Positions 41,946-49,694 of a stretch of 64,000 bases of DNA are shown one piece after another. Source of the stretch: Dellaglioa kimchii (GTDB lineage: Bacteria; Bacillota; Bacilli; Lactobacillales; Lactobacillaceae); the NCBI RefSeq assembly GCF_046115505.1, contig NZ_CP170736.1, forward strand, positions 248,001 through 312,000, read 5' to 3'. Below the pieces are notes generated by a model, which was not told where the DNA came from, ran no database searches, and was given only the letters and a program-made list of their open reading frames with translations. Made by a program: the position numbers and the translations under genes. Position 1 is the first letter of the stretch. The number at the start of each line of letters is the position of its first letter.

Positions 41946-43394
41946 ATGACATATGTAAATATTGGTGTGCTACTTGTTTTTTTATTGAACTTGTTAGCGG
42001 CAATTGTGACCGTCTTTAGAGAAAAACGTGATATTGCTGCAACATGGGCATGGCTTCTTGTCTTGATAGGTATTCCTATTTTTGGATTTTTAATTTATCT
42101 TTTTTTTGGTAAGAAAATTTCAAAAGAAAAAATATTTGATATTAAAACACAAGGTCGTATGGGTGTTGACCAATTAGTAGATCAACAAAAAGAAGAATGG
42201 GCCAGAGGAGAATTAACAACAAGTGGTAAATACACTGATGATGTGAACGAAATTATGCATATGTTTTTAGAAATAGAGAAATCTATTTTAACTAAGAAGA
42301 ATGAGGTTCAGTTATTTATTGATGGGCATGATAAGTTTAAGACGTTATTTCAAGACATTCGTAAAGCTAAACACCATATACATGTTGAGTATTATGCATT
42401 CGAAGATGGGCATATTGGAAATGAACTATTGACGCTACTTGAAATGAAAGCAAACGAAGGTCTTGAAGTTAGAATCATCTATGATGCATTGGGATCAAAG
42501 GGAACTACTAAAAAATTCTTCAAACATCTTGAAGAATTGGGCGGTAAAGCAGAAACCTTTCTGGGTTCACATTTTTCATTTTCAAATCTTCGTTTGAACT
42601 TTAGAGATCATAGAAAGATTGTCGTTATTGATGGTAAAATTGGCTACATCGGTGGATTTAATGTTGGCGATCAGTATCTAGGTGAAAGTGAAAAATTTGG
42701 TAACTGGCGAGATACACATATTCGTGTATTTGGAAACGCTGTTGGATCACTACAAAGTAGGTTCATTATGGATTGGAATGCAACTGCGAGAAATAATCAG
42801 ATTAATTACCAGTCAAGTTATTTTCCACAAACTGTTACAAAAGGTAAAGTTAACATGCAAATTGTTTCTAGTGGACCTGATTCAGAAATTGAACAAATAA
42901 AAAAAGGTTATATTAAGTTAATTAATTCAGCTAAAAAATATATTTATATTCAAACCCCTTATTTAATTCCAGATGATTCTGTTATAGAAGCGTTAGATAT
43001 TGCGGTATCTTCAGGCGTTCAGGTTAGAATTATGATTCCTTGTATGCCAGATCATGCCTTTGTTTATCGTGCTACACAGTATTATGCGAAAGATCTAACG
43101 AATATTGGTGTAGAAATTTATCAATACAACAATGGATTTTTACACGCTAAAACAGTTGTAATTGATGAAATGGTTGCATCCGTTGGTTCAGCTAATTTTG
43201 ATTTTAGAAGTTTTAAGTTAAACTTTGAAGCGAATGCATTTATTTATGATGTAGGTGTGGCAAGCACACTTAAAACAATTTTTGAAACTGATATGGAACA
43301 AAGTAGTCTTTTAACGAAAAGGTATTTTAATGATCAATCACATTGGTTGAAATTTAAGCAACAGTTTTCAAGACTTCTTTCACCGATATTATAG
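41946..43394 (+). CDS. cls: Cardiolipin synthase (phospholipase D family)
   Basis: Cls (482 residues) joins two phosphatidylglycerols into cardiolipin. Seen: two N-terminal membrane helices (about 4-25 and 34-55), first PLD motif FRDHRKIVVIDGKIGYIGGFN (HxK at about 220; quoted in part HRKIVVIDG), and second motif LHAKTVVIDEMVASVGSANFD (HAK; about 400). Length is standard. GGAGGGACTAT precedes the ATG. No terminator separates it from the amino-acid transporter, so it probably lies in the T-box-controlled transcript. Confidence 0.95.
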   Translation: MTYVNIGVLLVFLLNLLAAIVTVFREKRDIAATWAWLLVLIGIPIFGFLIYLFFGKKISKEKIFDIKTQGRMGVDQLVDQQKEEWARGELTTSGKYTDDVNEIMHMFLEIEKSILTKKNEVQLFIDGHDKFKTLFQDIRKAKHHIHVEYYAFEDGHIGNELLTLLEMKANEGLEVRIIYDALGSKGTTKKFFKHLEELGGKAETFLGSHFSFSNLRLNFRDHRKIVVIDGKIGYIGGFNVGDQYLGESEKFGNWRDTHIRVFGNAVGSLQSRFIMDWNATARNNQINYQSSYFPQTVTKGKVNMQIVSSGPDSEIEQIKKGYIKLINSAKKYIYIQTPYLIPDDSVIEALDIAVSSGVQVRIMIPCMPDHAFVYRATQYYAKDLTNIGVEIYQYNNGFLHAKTVVIDEMVASVGSANFDFRSFKLNFEANAFIYDVGVASTLKTIFETDMEQSSLLTKRYFNDQSHWLKFKQQFSRLLSPIL

Positions 43395-43406
43395 GAATGG
43401 AAACGC

Positions 43407-43435
43407 TTGACGTTTTTCAGGATGTATGCGATATT
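43407..43435 (+). promoter_or_regulatory. Promoter of the TPP riboswitch transcript
   Basis: TTGACG (43407-43412) and GATATT (43430-43435) are 17 bases apart, with the transcript start expected just before the aptamer. Confidence 0.6.
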
Positions 43436-43449
43436 ATTAATCGGAGACC

Positions 43450-43540
43450 AACACAAAGGGGAGCCGATTGATTTTGGCTGAGAGTGAAGAAATTCAGACC
43501 CTTGGAACCTGTTTGTTAATGCAAACGTAGGAATTGTGTG
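43450..43540 (+). promoter_or_regulatory. TPP riboswitch (THI element)
   Basis: The closing helix P1 is ACACAA (43451-43456) with TTGTGT (43534-43539). Conserved parts are GGGGAGCC, GGCTGAGAGTGA, GACCCTTGGAACCTG and GCAAACGTAGGAA. This is the classic thiamine-pyrophosphate aptamer, directly upstream of the thiamine transporter gene thiT. Binding of TPP should shut thiT off. Confidence 0.97.
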
Positions 43541-43550
43541 TAGAAGATTA

Positions 43551-43594
43551 ACACCTTCTTTGTGCTTGGTTTACTAAGTCAAAGGAGGTTTTTT
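43551..43594 (+). terminator. Expression platform of the TPP riboswitch: terminator that also hides the ribosome site
   Basis: ACCTTCTTTG (43553-43562) pairs with CAAAGGAGGT (43580-43589), with an inner CTTGG/CTAAG helix, then six T. The right arm contains the thiT ribosome site AAAGGAGG (43581-43588), so the same hairpin can stop transcription and block translation. Confidence 0.8.
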
Positions 43595-43595
43595 G

Positions 43596-44150
43596 TTGGA
43601 AAGAAAAAAATTATTGATATTACTAGAAGGGGTCGTTATGGCCGCTTTAGCAATGGCGCTATCATTTGTTCCTAATCCGCCAAATATTGATATTGCACTA
43701 GGTGTGTTACCTATTGTGGTATACAGTTTACGACGCGGATTAAAAATGGGATTAATTATTGGGTTACTATATGGTATATTACCTATTTTAATTGGAACTG
43801 CGTTTGTATTAACGCCGGTTCAGGCTATCTTAGAGTATCCAGTTGCTAATTTGGTACTAGGATTTTCTGGGTTATTCTCTGCTCGTTTTTTAAGTCAGTT
43901 GCGTACTAAAAATACGCGTGGTGCCATACAATCACTGACTTTTGCGATTTTAATAGCTGTATTTCTAAAATACAGTGCTCATTTTATGGCTGGTATCATT
44001 TTTTGGTCAAAATATGTTCAATGGGGGCTTTCCCCAGTTGTGTACTCAGCAGTTGTCAATTGTGGGAGTATGATTATTAACATGATTATTGCTACCTTGA
44101 TACTTAGTATCATACTTAAAAAAAGTTCAGGAATCTTCCTAGCTAAATAG
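43596..44150 (+). CDS. thiT: ThiT thiamine transporter (ECF S-component)
   Basis: ThiT (184 residues) is the thiamine-binding membrane component used with the shared ECF energising module. It has six hydrophobic segments and family features ALAMALSFVPNPPNIDIALGVLPI (in part) with YSLRRGLKMGLIIGLLYGI, and EYPVANLVLGFSGLF. Two adjacent TTG codons (43593, 43596) can start it; spacing from AAAGGAGG favours 43596. The TPP riboswitch upstream confirms the vitamin. Confidence 0.95.
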   Translation: MERKKLLILLEGVVMAALAMALSFVPNPPNIDIALGVLPIVVYSLRRGLKMGLIIGLLYGILPILIGTAFVLTPVQAILEYPVANLVLGFSGLFSARFLSQLRTKNTRGAIQSLTFAILIAVFLKYSAHFMAGIIFWSKYVQWGLSPVVYSAVVNCGSMIINMIIATLILSIILKKSSGIFLAK

Positions 44151-44160
44151 AATAGACAGA

Positions 44161-44192
44161 AAAAGACGGATATAATAATCCGCCTTTTTTTA
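44161..44192 (+). terminator. Terminator after thiT
   Basis: AAAAGACGGAT pairs with ATCCGCCTTTT (one A-C mismatch), followed by a T-run. Confidence 0.8.
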
Positions 44193-44194
44193 TA

Positions 44195-44231
44195 AAAAAG
44201 GTTCCTAGCTAATTAAGCTGGGAACCTTTAA
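44195..44231 (-). terminator. Terminator of the DUF4044 gene
   Basis: AAAGGTTCCTAGCT pairs with AGCTGGGAACCTTT; the A-run on the left gives the U-tract on the minus strand. Confidence 0.75.
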
Positions 44232-44247
44232 AATTTTTATTTTTAAA

Positions 44248-44358
44248 TTAAGCGATTGACATAACTGCGGTTAAAACGACACCACCGACTGTTACAAGAA
44301 TCATTAACCACACGACAAACATTGTGATTTTTTGGAATGTAGATTTCTTTTTCTTCAT
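44248..44358 (-). CDS. DUF4044-type 36-residue membrane protein
   Basis: The frame encodes 36 residues: a basic start MKKKKSTFQKI, then a single membrane helix (TMFVVWLMILVTVGGVVLTA) and a short tail ending MSIA. This is the pattern of the DUF4044 family, small single-helix proteins found in lactic acid bacteria. The ribosome site GAGGGTGGG lies 6 bases before the ATG, and a terminator follows. It sits immediately downstream of corA on the same strand. Function unknown. Confidence 0.8.
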   Translation of the reverse strand: MKKKKSTFQKITMFVVWLMILVTVGGVVLTAVMSIA

Positions 44359-44421
44359 GTTTTACCCACCCTCTCAAATCTAATAGTGTAACTATAACTT
44401 TTTTATAAGTAAAATGTCAAC

Positions 44422-45372
44422 TTAAAAGTAGTCATTTTTCTTTAAATAATAAGCAGTTAATAAACAAATTATTAACGTGATTAATTGTAACCACCAGAAT
44501 GAAAAATGAGTGTCTGCACCAGGAAGGGATACGTTCATGCCGAACATACCGCCAACGATTGTTGGTATCGTTAAAATAATCGTCATCGACGTTAAGACCT
44601 TCATGATAATATTTAAATTGTTTGAAATAACTGATGAAACCATTTCACCATAATTCTCTAATATTTTAGTTTGAATGCTTGTCATTGTTTCGGCTTGTTG
44701 GTTCTCGATTAAAACATCTGTGAGTAAATCATCAGTTGCCTTTTGTTTGAAATGCTCATTTGAGTCAACCATGGATTGAAGTACTGGATTATTTTTCTTT
44801 AAAGCAGCATCAAAATAAACTAAACTTTTTTGCATTGACATCATTTGATAATATTGCTCATTTTTAGTTGCTTTAGCAAGTGATTTTTCTAAATTTTCGG
44901 TTTCTTGAATGATCGATTTTAACGCAACGACAAAACTTTGTGATAGATACCAAAGTAATTTCAAAGTGAATTGATCCGATGTTATCGTTTTAATTTGATG
45001 AATTGGACTATCCGCGATAAATTTACTGATAAAATCTGGTTCACTATTTGAGACTGTAATTATTGCATCATCTGCTAAGATAATTGAAAAAGGAAACGTT
45101 TGGTATTCTAAGTAGCCTAGCGAGTTTCTAATGCGATGAGGGTACTGCATTAAGACTAAGTCAGGAACAATATTTTGAGACAATCCTTCAGTTCTTGAAT
45201 TTTCTTGATCATCTGAAATAGCGGTCATATAGTCTCGTGGTATAGCATACTTTTTAATAAGTTCATTTATTTCTATTTCAGAAGGATTTGTAACGTTAAT
45301 CCAACATGATTTACTGTATTCTTTTATTTTTTGAATTGTACCTAACTCAGTTGATGTATAATATTCTATCAA
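44422..45372 (-). CDS. corA: CorA family divalent-cation transporter
   Basis: About 316 residues. The N-terminal cytoplasmic domain is followed by a long helix and two C-terminal membrane helices; the first ends with the CorA signature GMFGMN (Gly-Met-Asn), and the protein ends in a basic tail KKNDYF. Magnesium or cobalt are the usual substrates, but cation choice cannot be read by eye. I place the start at TTG 45372, 9 bases after AAAGGGG; an ATG at 45408 lies upstream of that site. Confidence 0.92.
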   Translation of the reverse strand: MIEYYTSTELGTIQKIKEYSKSCWINVTNPSEIEINELIKKYAIPRDYMTAISDDQENSRTEGLSQNIVPDLVLMQYPHRIRNSLGYLEYQTFPFSIILADDAIITVSNSEPDFISKFIADSPIHQIKTITSDQFTLKLLWYLSQSFVVALKSIIQETENLEKSLAKATKNEQYYQMMSMQKSLVYFDAALKKNNPVLQSMVDSNEHFKQKATDDLLTDVLIENQQAETMTSIQTKILENYGEMVSSVISNNLNIIMKVLTSMTIILTIPTIVGGMFGMNVSLPGADTHFSFWWLQLITLIICLLTAYYLKKNDYF

Positions 45373-45451
45373 TATCAAAGTCCCCTTTATTCGAATAACA
45401 TAATACATAGTATACCAAATTTTTTAAGCTTTCGTTAATTCAGACATCTAG

Positions 45452-45533
45452 TTGTTAAGATTAGTTCAAATACGCTATAATAGTAAACATAACTGTAACC
45501 TAAATTGAAATATATGGTAGAATCATCTATAAT
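45452..45533 (+). promoter_or_regulatory. Two candidate promoters of asnB-lysC
   Basis: The nearer is excellent: TTGAAA (45505-45510), 17 bases, TATAAT (45528-45533). An upstream one is TTGTTA (45452-45457), 18 bases, TATAAT (45476-45481). No T-box or riboswitch is visible here. Confidence 0.7.
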
Positions 45534-45571
45534 ATAAGACATTGATTTTTATGAAAATGAGGGATGAAAAT

Positions 45572-47458
45572 ATGTGTGGATTTGCAGGTGTATTGAGCGA
45601 TAGACAAAAAAATACCAATGATGATTACGATAAAATTGTTCATAATATGACAAAAATGATTGTTCACCGTGGTCCTGATGATTCAGGTTATTTTAGTGAT
45701 GATGATATAACAATGGGATTTAGAAGATTAAGTATTATTGATTTAGAAGGCGGACACCAACCACTTTCATACGAAAATGAACGTTACTGGTTAACTTTCA
45801 ACGGTGAAATCTATAATTATATTGAACTACGTGAAGCATTAGTTGCTGATGGTTATGAATTTAAAACAGATTCTGATTCAGAAGTCATTTTAGGTATGTA
45901 TGCTAAGTACGGTGCAGAAGCTGTTAAGCAGTTCCGTGGAATGTTTGGATTTGTTATCTGGGATACGCAAGAAAAAACACTTTTTGCTGCCCGTGATCAA
46001 TTTGGGATTAAACCATTTTATTACGCTATAGCAGATGACAATTTTTATTATGGTTCGGAAAGTAAAGCTATTTATAAAGTTTTAAAAAATAAGACATTTG
46101 ATAAAGATGCACTTCAAGATTATATGACATTCCAATTTGTACCAGAACCAGAAACGTTAACTAAAGAAATTGATATGTTACAACCTGGACATTATTTAAC
46201 AAAAAAATTAGGCGAGAAGCCTGTTATTACACGATATTTTTCTGCTGAATTTCATCCAGTAGTTCGTCCAGAAGAGACATATATTAAACGTATTAAAGAC
46301 GTCCTAATTGATTCAGTTGATAAGCATATGCGTGCCGATGTACCAGTTGGTTCATTCTTATCTGGTGGAATTGATTCGTCTATTATTGTTGCTATTGCTA
46401 AAGAATTAAATCCAAAATTAGAAACGATTTCAGTTGGATTTGAACGTGAAGGCTATAGTGAAATAGATGTTGCGCAAGAAACCGCAGAAAAATTAGATGT
46501 CGCTAATTTTAGTTCTGTTATTACGGCTGAAGCATTTATGAAGGCTTTTCCACATTTCATTTGGAATATGGATGATCCCTTGGCTGATCCGGCTGCTGTG
46601 CCTCAATATTTCCTTGCTAAAGAGGCCAGAAAACGTGTTAAAGTTGCATTGACGGGTGAAGGTGCTGATGAACTATTTGGTGGTTACACTATTTATCATG
46701 AACCTGAATCATTAAAAGGATTTAAATACACTAAACCAATTAATGGTGCGTTGAATAAAATTGCTCAAATGATGCCTAAAGGGATGCGTGGACAAAGTTT
46801 CCTTCTTCGAGGCACGACACCAATGGAGGATCGTTACGTTGGTAATGCTTTTATTTTTAATGAAAAAGAAAAAGAAGCATTCTTTAAAGACTATAATAAA
46901 AATCATCCATTCCAAAGTATTACTGGCCAATATTATGATGCATCAAAAGATTACAATAAAATAGATCAAATGCAATTTATTGATATGCATACATGGTTAA
47001 ATGGAGATTTATTGCATAATGCCGATCGTACAACAATGGCACACAGCATAGAATTGAGAACACCATTCTTGGATAAAGAAGTTTTTGCCGTTGCTTCTGA
47101 AGTGCCTGCAGATTTGAGAATTGCACATGGAACAACCAAGTATGCTTTACGTAAAGCTGCTGAAGGTATTGTTCCTGACCATGTTTTAAATCGTAAAAAA
47201 TTAGGTTTCCCTGTGCCTATTCGTTTTTGGTTAAAAGACGAAATGTATGATTGGGCTAAACAAATTATTAATGATTCTCAAACAGATGAATTTTTTAACA
47301 AACAATATTTCATAGATTTATTGGATGAACATCGTGCTGGTGTTAGAGATAACTCTAGAAAAATATGGACTGTCTTAACATTTATGGTATGGCATCGTAT
47401 TTATATTGAAAGTGACATATTAGAAGATAGTAAAACAGTAACAGAAAAAGCTAAATAA
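45572..47458 (+). CDS. asnB: Asparagine synthase B (glutamine-hydrolysing)
   Basis: AsnB (628 residues) makes asparagine from aspartate, glutamine and ATP. The start must be ATG 45572, because the glutaminase nucleophile Cys2 follows it (MCGFAGV); GAGGGA lies 7 bases upstream. Seen: HRGPDDSGYF and FNGEIYNY in the glutaminase domain, and the PP-loop SGGIDSSI (about 256-263) and GEGADELFGGY in the synthase domain. Length matches the Bacillus AsnB/AsnH type (about 630). In some lactobacilli and Bacilli related enzymes amidate meso-DAP in peptidoglycan; here that is only a possibility. lysC follows after 22 bases. Confidence 0.94.
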   Translation: MCGFAGVLSDRQKNTNDDYDKIVHNMTKMIVHRGPDDSGYFSDDDITMGFRRLSIIDLEGGHQPLSYENERYWLTFNGEIYNYIELREALVADGYEFKTDSDSEVILGMYAKYGAEAVKQFRGMFGFVIWDTQEKTLFAARDQFGIKPFYYAIADDNFYYGSESKAIYKVLKNKTFDKDALQDYMTFQFVPEPETLTKEIDMLQPGHYLTKKLGEKPVITRYFSAEFHPVVRPEETYIKRIKDVLIDSVDKHMRADVPVGSFLSGGIDSSIIVAIAKELNPKLETISVGFEREGYSEIDVAQETAEKLDVANFSSVITAEAFMKAFPHFIWNMDDPLADPAAVPQYFLAKEARKRVKVALTGEGADELFGGYTIYHEPESLKGFKYTKPINGALNKIAQMMPKGMRGQSFLLRGTTPMEDRYVGNAFIFNEKEKEAFFKDYNKNHPFQSITGQYYDASKDYNKIDQMQFIDMHTWLNGDLLHNADRTTMAHSIELRTPFLDKEVFAVASEVPADLRIAHGTTKYALRKAAEGIVPDHVLNRKKLGFPVPIRFWLKDEMYDWAKQIINDSQTDEFFNKQYFIDLLDEHRAGVRDNSRKIWTVLTFMVWHRIYIESDILEDSKTVTEKAK

Positions 47459-47480
47459 TAAATAGTGGGAGTTCAAAATA

Positions 47481-48680
47481 ATGACAATTATGGTTCAGAA
47501 GTTTGGTGGCACATCGGTTCAAGACGATGAGTCGAGACGAGCAGCTTTAAAACACGTAAAATATTCAGTTGATAAAGGGTATCAAGTCGTTGTCGTTGTT
47601 TCAGCAATTGGGCGTAAAGGCGCACCTTATGCAACTGATTCATTATTAGGACTTGTCGATGGAGAGCAATCATTACTTTCTAATAGAGAACTCGATATGA
47701 TTGTTTCTGTTGGTGAAACTATTTCTGCCGCAGTTTTTTCTGAATTATTGAATAAGGAAGGCATTAAAGCTGCTGCTTTAACAGGGCAGGATGCTGGAGT
47801 TGAAACAACTGATGAATTTCAGAATGCTAAAGTAATTAACATTAATACTGATTTAATTGATGAGGCATTTAAAGATGCTGATGTTTTAGTTGTGACTGGG
47901 TTCCAAGGTGCTACAAGTAAAGGTCAAACGACGACTATTGGGCGTGGTGGAAGTGATACGACAGCTGCATTACTTGGAGCAGCATTAGATGCTGAACGTG
48001 TCGATATTTTTACTGACGTGTCAGGGATGATGACTGCCGATCCTAGATTAGTTACAAAGGCAAAATTTCTAGAAACAGTCAGTTATGAAGAAGTTGCAAA
48101 TATGGCCCATGAAGGTGCAAAAGTTATCCATCCTCGTGCAGTGGAAATTGCGCAACAAGCCCATGTTCCAGTTCGGATTCGCTCAACTTGGCAAAGTCCT
48201 GAAGAGATGGGAACCCTTGTGACCGACCGAAACTTAGGTGTAAAGCATTATCGTAGTGTAACTGGTATTGCTCATGTGACTGGGCTCAGTCAATTTACAA
48301 TTAAAACAGTTAATCATGCTCCAAAAGATGTTTTTAATTTGATGTCCGATAATAATTTGAGTGTTGATTTTATTAATATCTCACCTGGCAAAGTCGTCTT
48401 TAATTTGTTTAATGATGATGAAAAAAAAGCTAAACAACTTTTAGTAGATGCTGGAATTGATGTCTCAGTGCTTCCAAACTGTGCGAAAGTTTCAATTGTG
48501 GGAGCGGGGATGACTGGAACACCAGGTGTTACGGCCAAAATTGTAACAGCACTGGCTGAGAAGGATATTAATATTCTTCAAACAACTGATAGTTATACGA
48601 CAATTTGGATTTTAGTTCAACAGGACGATTTAAAAACTGCTGTTAATGCATTACATGATGTCTTTTTAAGCAGTATCTAA
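47481..48680 (+). CDS. lysC: Aspartate kinase
   Basis: A monofunctional aspartokinase of 399 residues, first enzyme of the aspartate-family pathway to lysine, diaminopimelate, threonine and methionine. Seen: VQKFGGTSVQDDESR at the start, GRGGSDTTAALLGAAL and FTDVSGMMTADPRLV in the catalytic part, and two C-terminal ACT domains (the second with VSIVGAGMTGTPGVTAKI). It shares an operon with asnB. Since the window predicts mDAP-type peptidoglycan, its main role may be supplying diaminopimelate. No lysine riboswitch is seen. Confidence 0.95.
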   Translation: MTIMVQKFGGTSVQDDESRRAALKHVKYSVDKGYQVVVVVSAIGRKGAPYATDSLLGLVDGEQSLLSNRELDMIVSVGETISAAVFSELLNKEGIKAAALTGQDAGVETTDEFQNAKVININTDLIDEAFKDADVLVVTGFQGATSKGQTTTIGRGGSDTTAALLGAALDAERVDIFTDVSGMMTADPRLVTKAKFLETVSYEEVANMAHEGAKVIHPRAVEIAQQAHVPVRIRSTWQSPEEMGTLVTDRNLGVKHYRSVTGIAHVTGLSQFTIKTVNHAPKDVFNLMSDNNLSVDFINISPGKVVFNLFNDDEKKAKQLLVDAGIDVSVLPNCAKVSIVGAGMTGTPGVTAKIVTALAEKDINILQTTDSYTTIWILVQQDDLKTAVNALHDVFLSSI

Positions 48681-48692
48681 AAGGGGTAATTT

Positions 48693-49061
48693 ATGAAACT
48701 TTTACCATTTTTTGGAACTTGGTATGGGTCGATAATTTTAATATTTGGATATATTCTAATTTTAACTTTACTTAAACGTATTTTACGTAAAAATTGGCCT
48801 AAACGGTTGCAAATCATTGATTTTTTACCACCATTACTTCTTTTGTTGACACATATTTTATCAGTACGAGAGTTTAATTTATCGATTACACCATTTATAA
48901 TATTTTCTTGGTGCTTAATTGGTATTGCTAGTGCGCTTATGTATGCGTATCGAGATGGAGAATTAATTTATGCAAAATTTTTCAAGACCATTTGGAAAAT
49001 TACTGATATTTATATGCTTGGATGGTACCTCTTAATGCTTCTCTTTTTAGTACTATTTTAA
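48693..49061 (+). CDS. DUF3397 family membrane protein
   Basis: The 122-residue protein has four hydrophobic segments and lies directly before mraZ, the usual place of DUF3397 genes in lactic acid bacteria. Features include FGTWYGSIILIFGYI and IWKITDIYMLGWYLLMLL near the end. Function unknown. AAAGGGG precedes the ATG; it starts 12 bases after lysC and is followed by a strong terminator, so it belongs to the asnB-lysC transcript. Confidence 0.82.
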   Translation: MKLLPFFGTWYGSIILIFGYILILTLLKRILRKNWPKRLQIIDFLPPLLLLLTHILSVREFNLSITPFIIFSWCLIGIASALMYAYRDGELIYAKFFKTIWKITDIYMLGWYLLMLLFLVLF

Positions 49062-49096
49062 GGATATCGTCCTATATTTTTAATTATAAGTAATGT

Positions 49097-49134
49097 AAAA
49101 AACACTTAATCTAAAAAGGATTGAGTGTTTTTTT
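49097..49134 (+). terminator. Terminator separating asnB-lysC-DUF3397 from the dcw cluster
   Basis: AAAAAACACTTAATC (49097-49111) pairs with GGATTGAGTGTTTTTT (49118-49133), followed by T. Confidence 0.9.
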
Positions 49135-49162
49135 GTATATTATCATTTAAAAACATAATATT

Positions 49163-49202
49163 GGGGAATTCAGTGGTGGAATGTGGGGCATTGTGGTAAA
49201 AT
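49163..49202 (+). promoter_or_regulatory. mraZ promoter with 10-bp direct repeats (MraZ operator)
   Basis: GTGG occurs at 49173, 49183 and 49193, exactly 10 bases apart, with a related GGGG at 49163. An extended -10 TGGTAAAAT (49194-49202) overlaps the last repeat. MraZ proteins are known to bind TGGG-type direct repeats of this period and repress their own operon. The repeats cover the region where a -35 would lie. Confidence 0.75.
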
Positions 49203-49235
49203 TTAAATAGTTACTATGAAGGGGGGCTGTACACA

Positions 49236-49667
49236 ATGTTTATGGGCGAATTTAAACACACTTTAGATACTAAAGGTAGATTAATTATTCCAGCTAAATT
49301 TCGTGAGGAATTAGGTGAGAAATTTGTTATTACTCGAGGTATGGATGGTTGTTTATTCGGATATACACAAACAGAGTGGACACTCCTAGAAGAAAAGCTT
49401 AAAACACTCCCTTTAACAAAAAAAGATTCACGGGCTTTTGTAAGATTTTTATATTCTGCAGCTACAGAATGTGAATTTGATAAACAAGGCCGTATTAATA
49501 TTCCAGTTCCTTTAAGAACACATGCTGATTTAGAAAAAAAATGTGTGCTAGTAGGTGCTTCAAACAGATTCGAAGTATGGAGTGAAGATCGATGGAATAG
49601 TTTTTCAGAGAGTGCATCAGAAAATTTTGATGAAATTGCAGAAAATATGATTGATTTTGGATTTTAA
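49236..49667 (+). CDS. mraZ: MraZ transcriptional regulator of the dcw cluster
   Basis: MraZ (143 residues) is a ring-forming DNA-binding protein with two AbrB-like halves. Both conserved motifs are seen: DTKGRLIIPAKFREEL (about residues 12-27) and DKQGRINIPVPLRTHA (about 83-98). It is the first gene of the division and cell wall cluster, downstream of its presumed operator. AAGGGGGG precedes the ATG. Confidence 0.97.
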   Translation: MFMGEFKHTLDTKGRLIIPAKFREELGEKFVITRGMDGCLFGYTQTEWTLLEEKLKTLPLTKKDSRAFVRFLYSAATECEFDKQGRINIPVPLRTHADLEKKCVLVGASNRFEVWSEDRWNSFSESASENFDEIAENMIDFGF

Positions 49668-49694
49668 ATAACACGTATGAAAGGGGATAAAACT

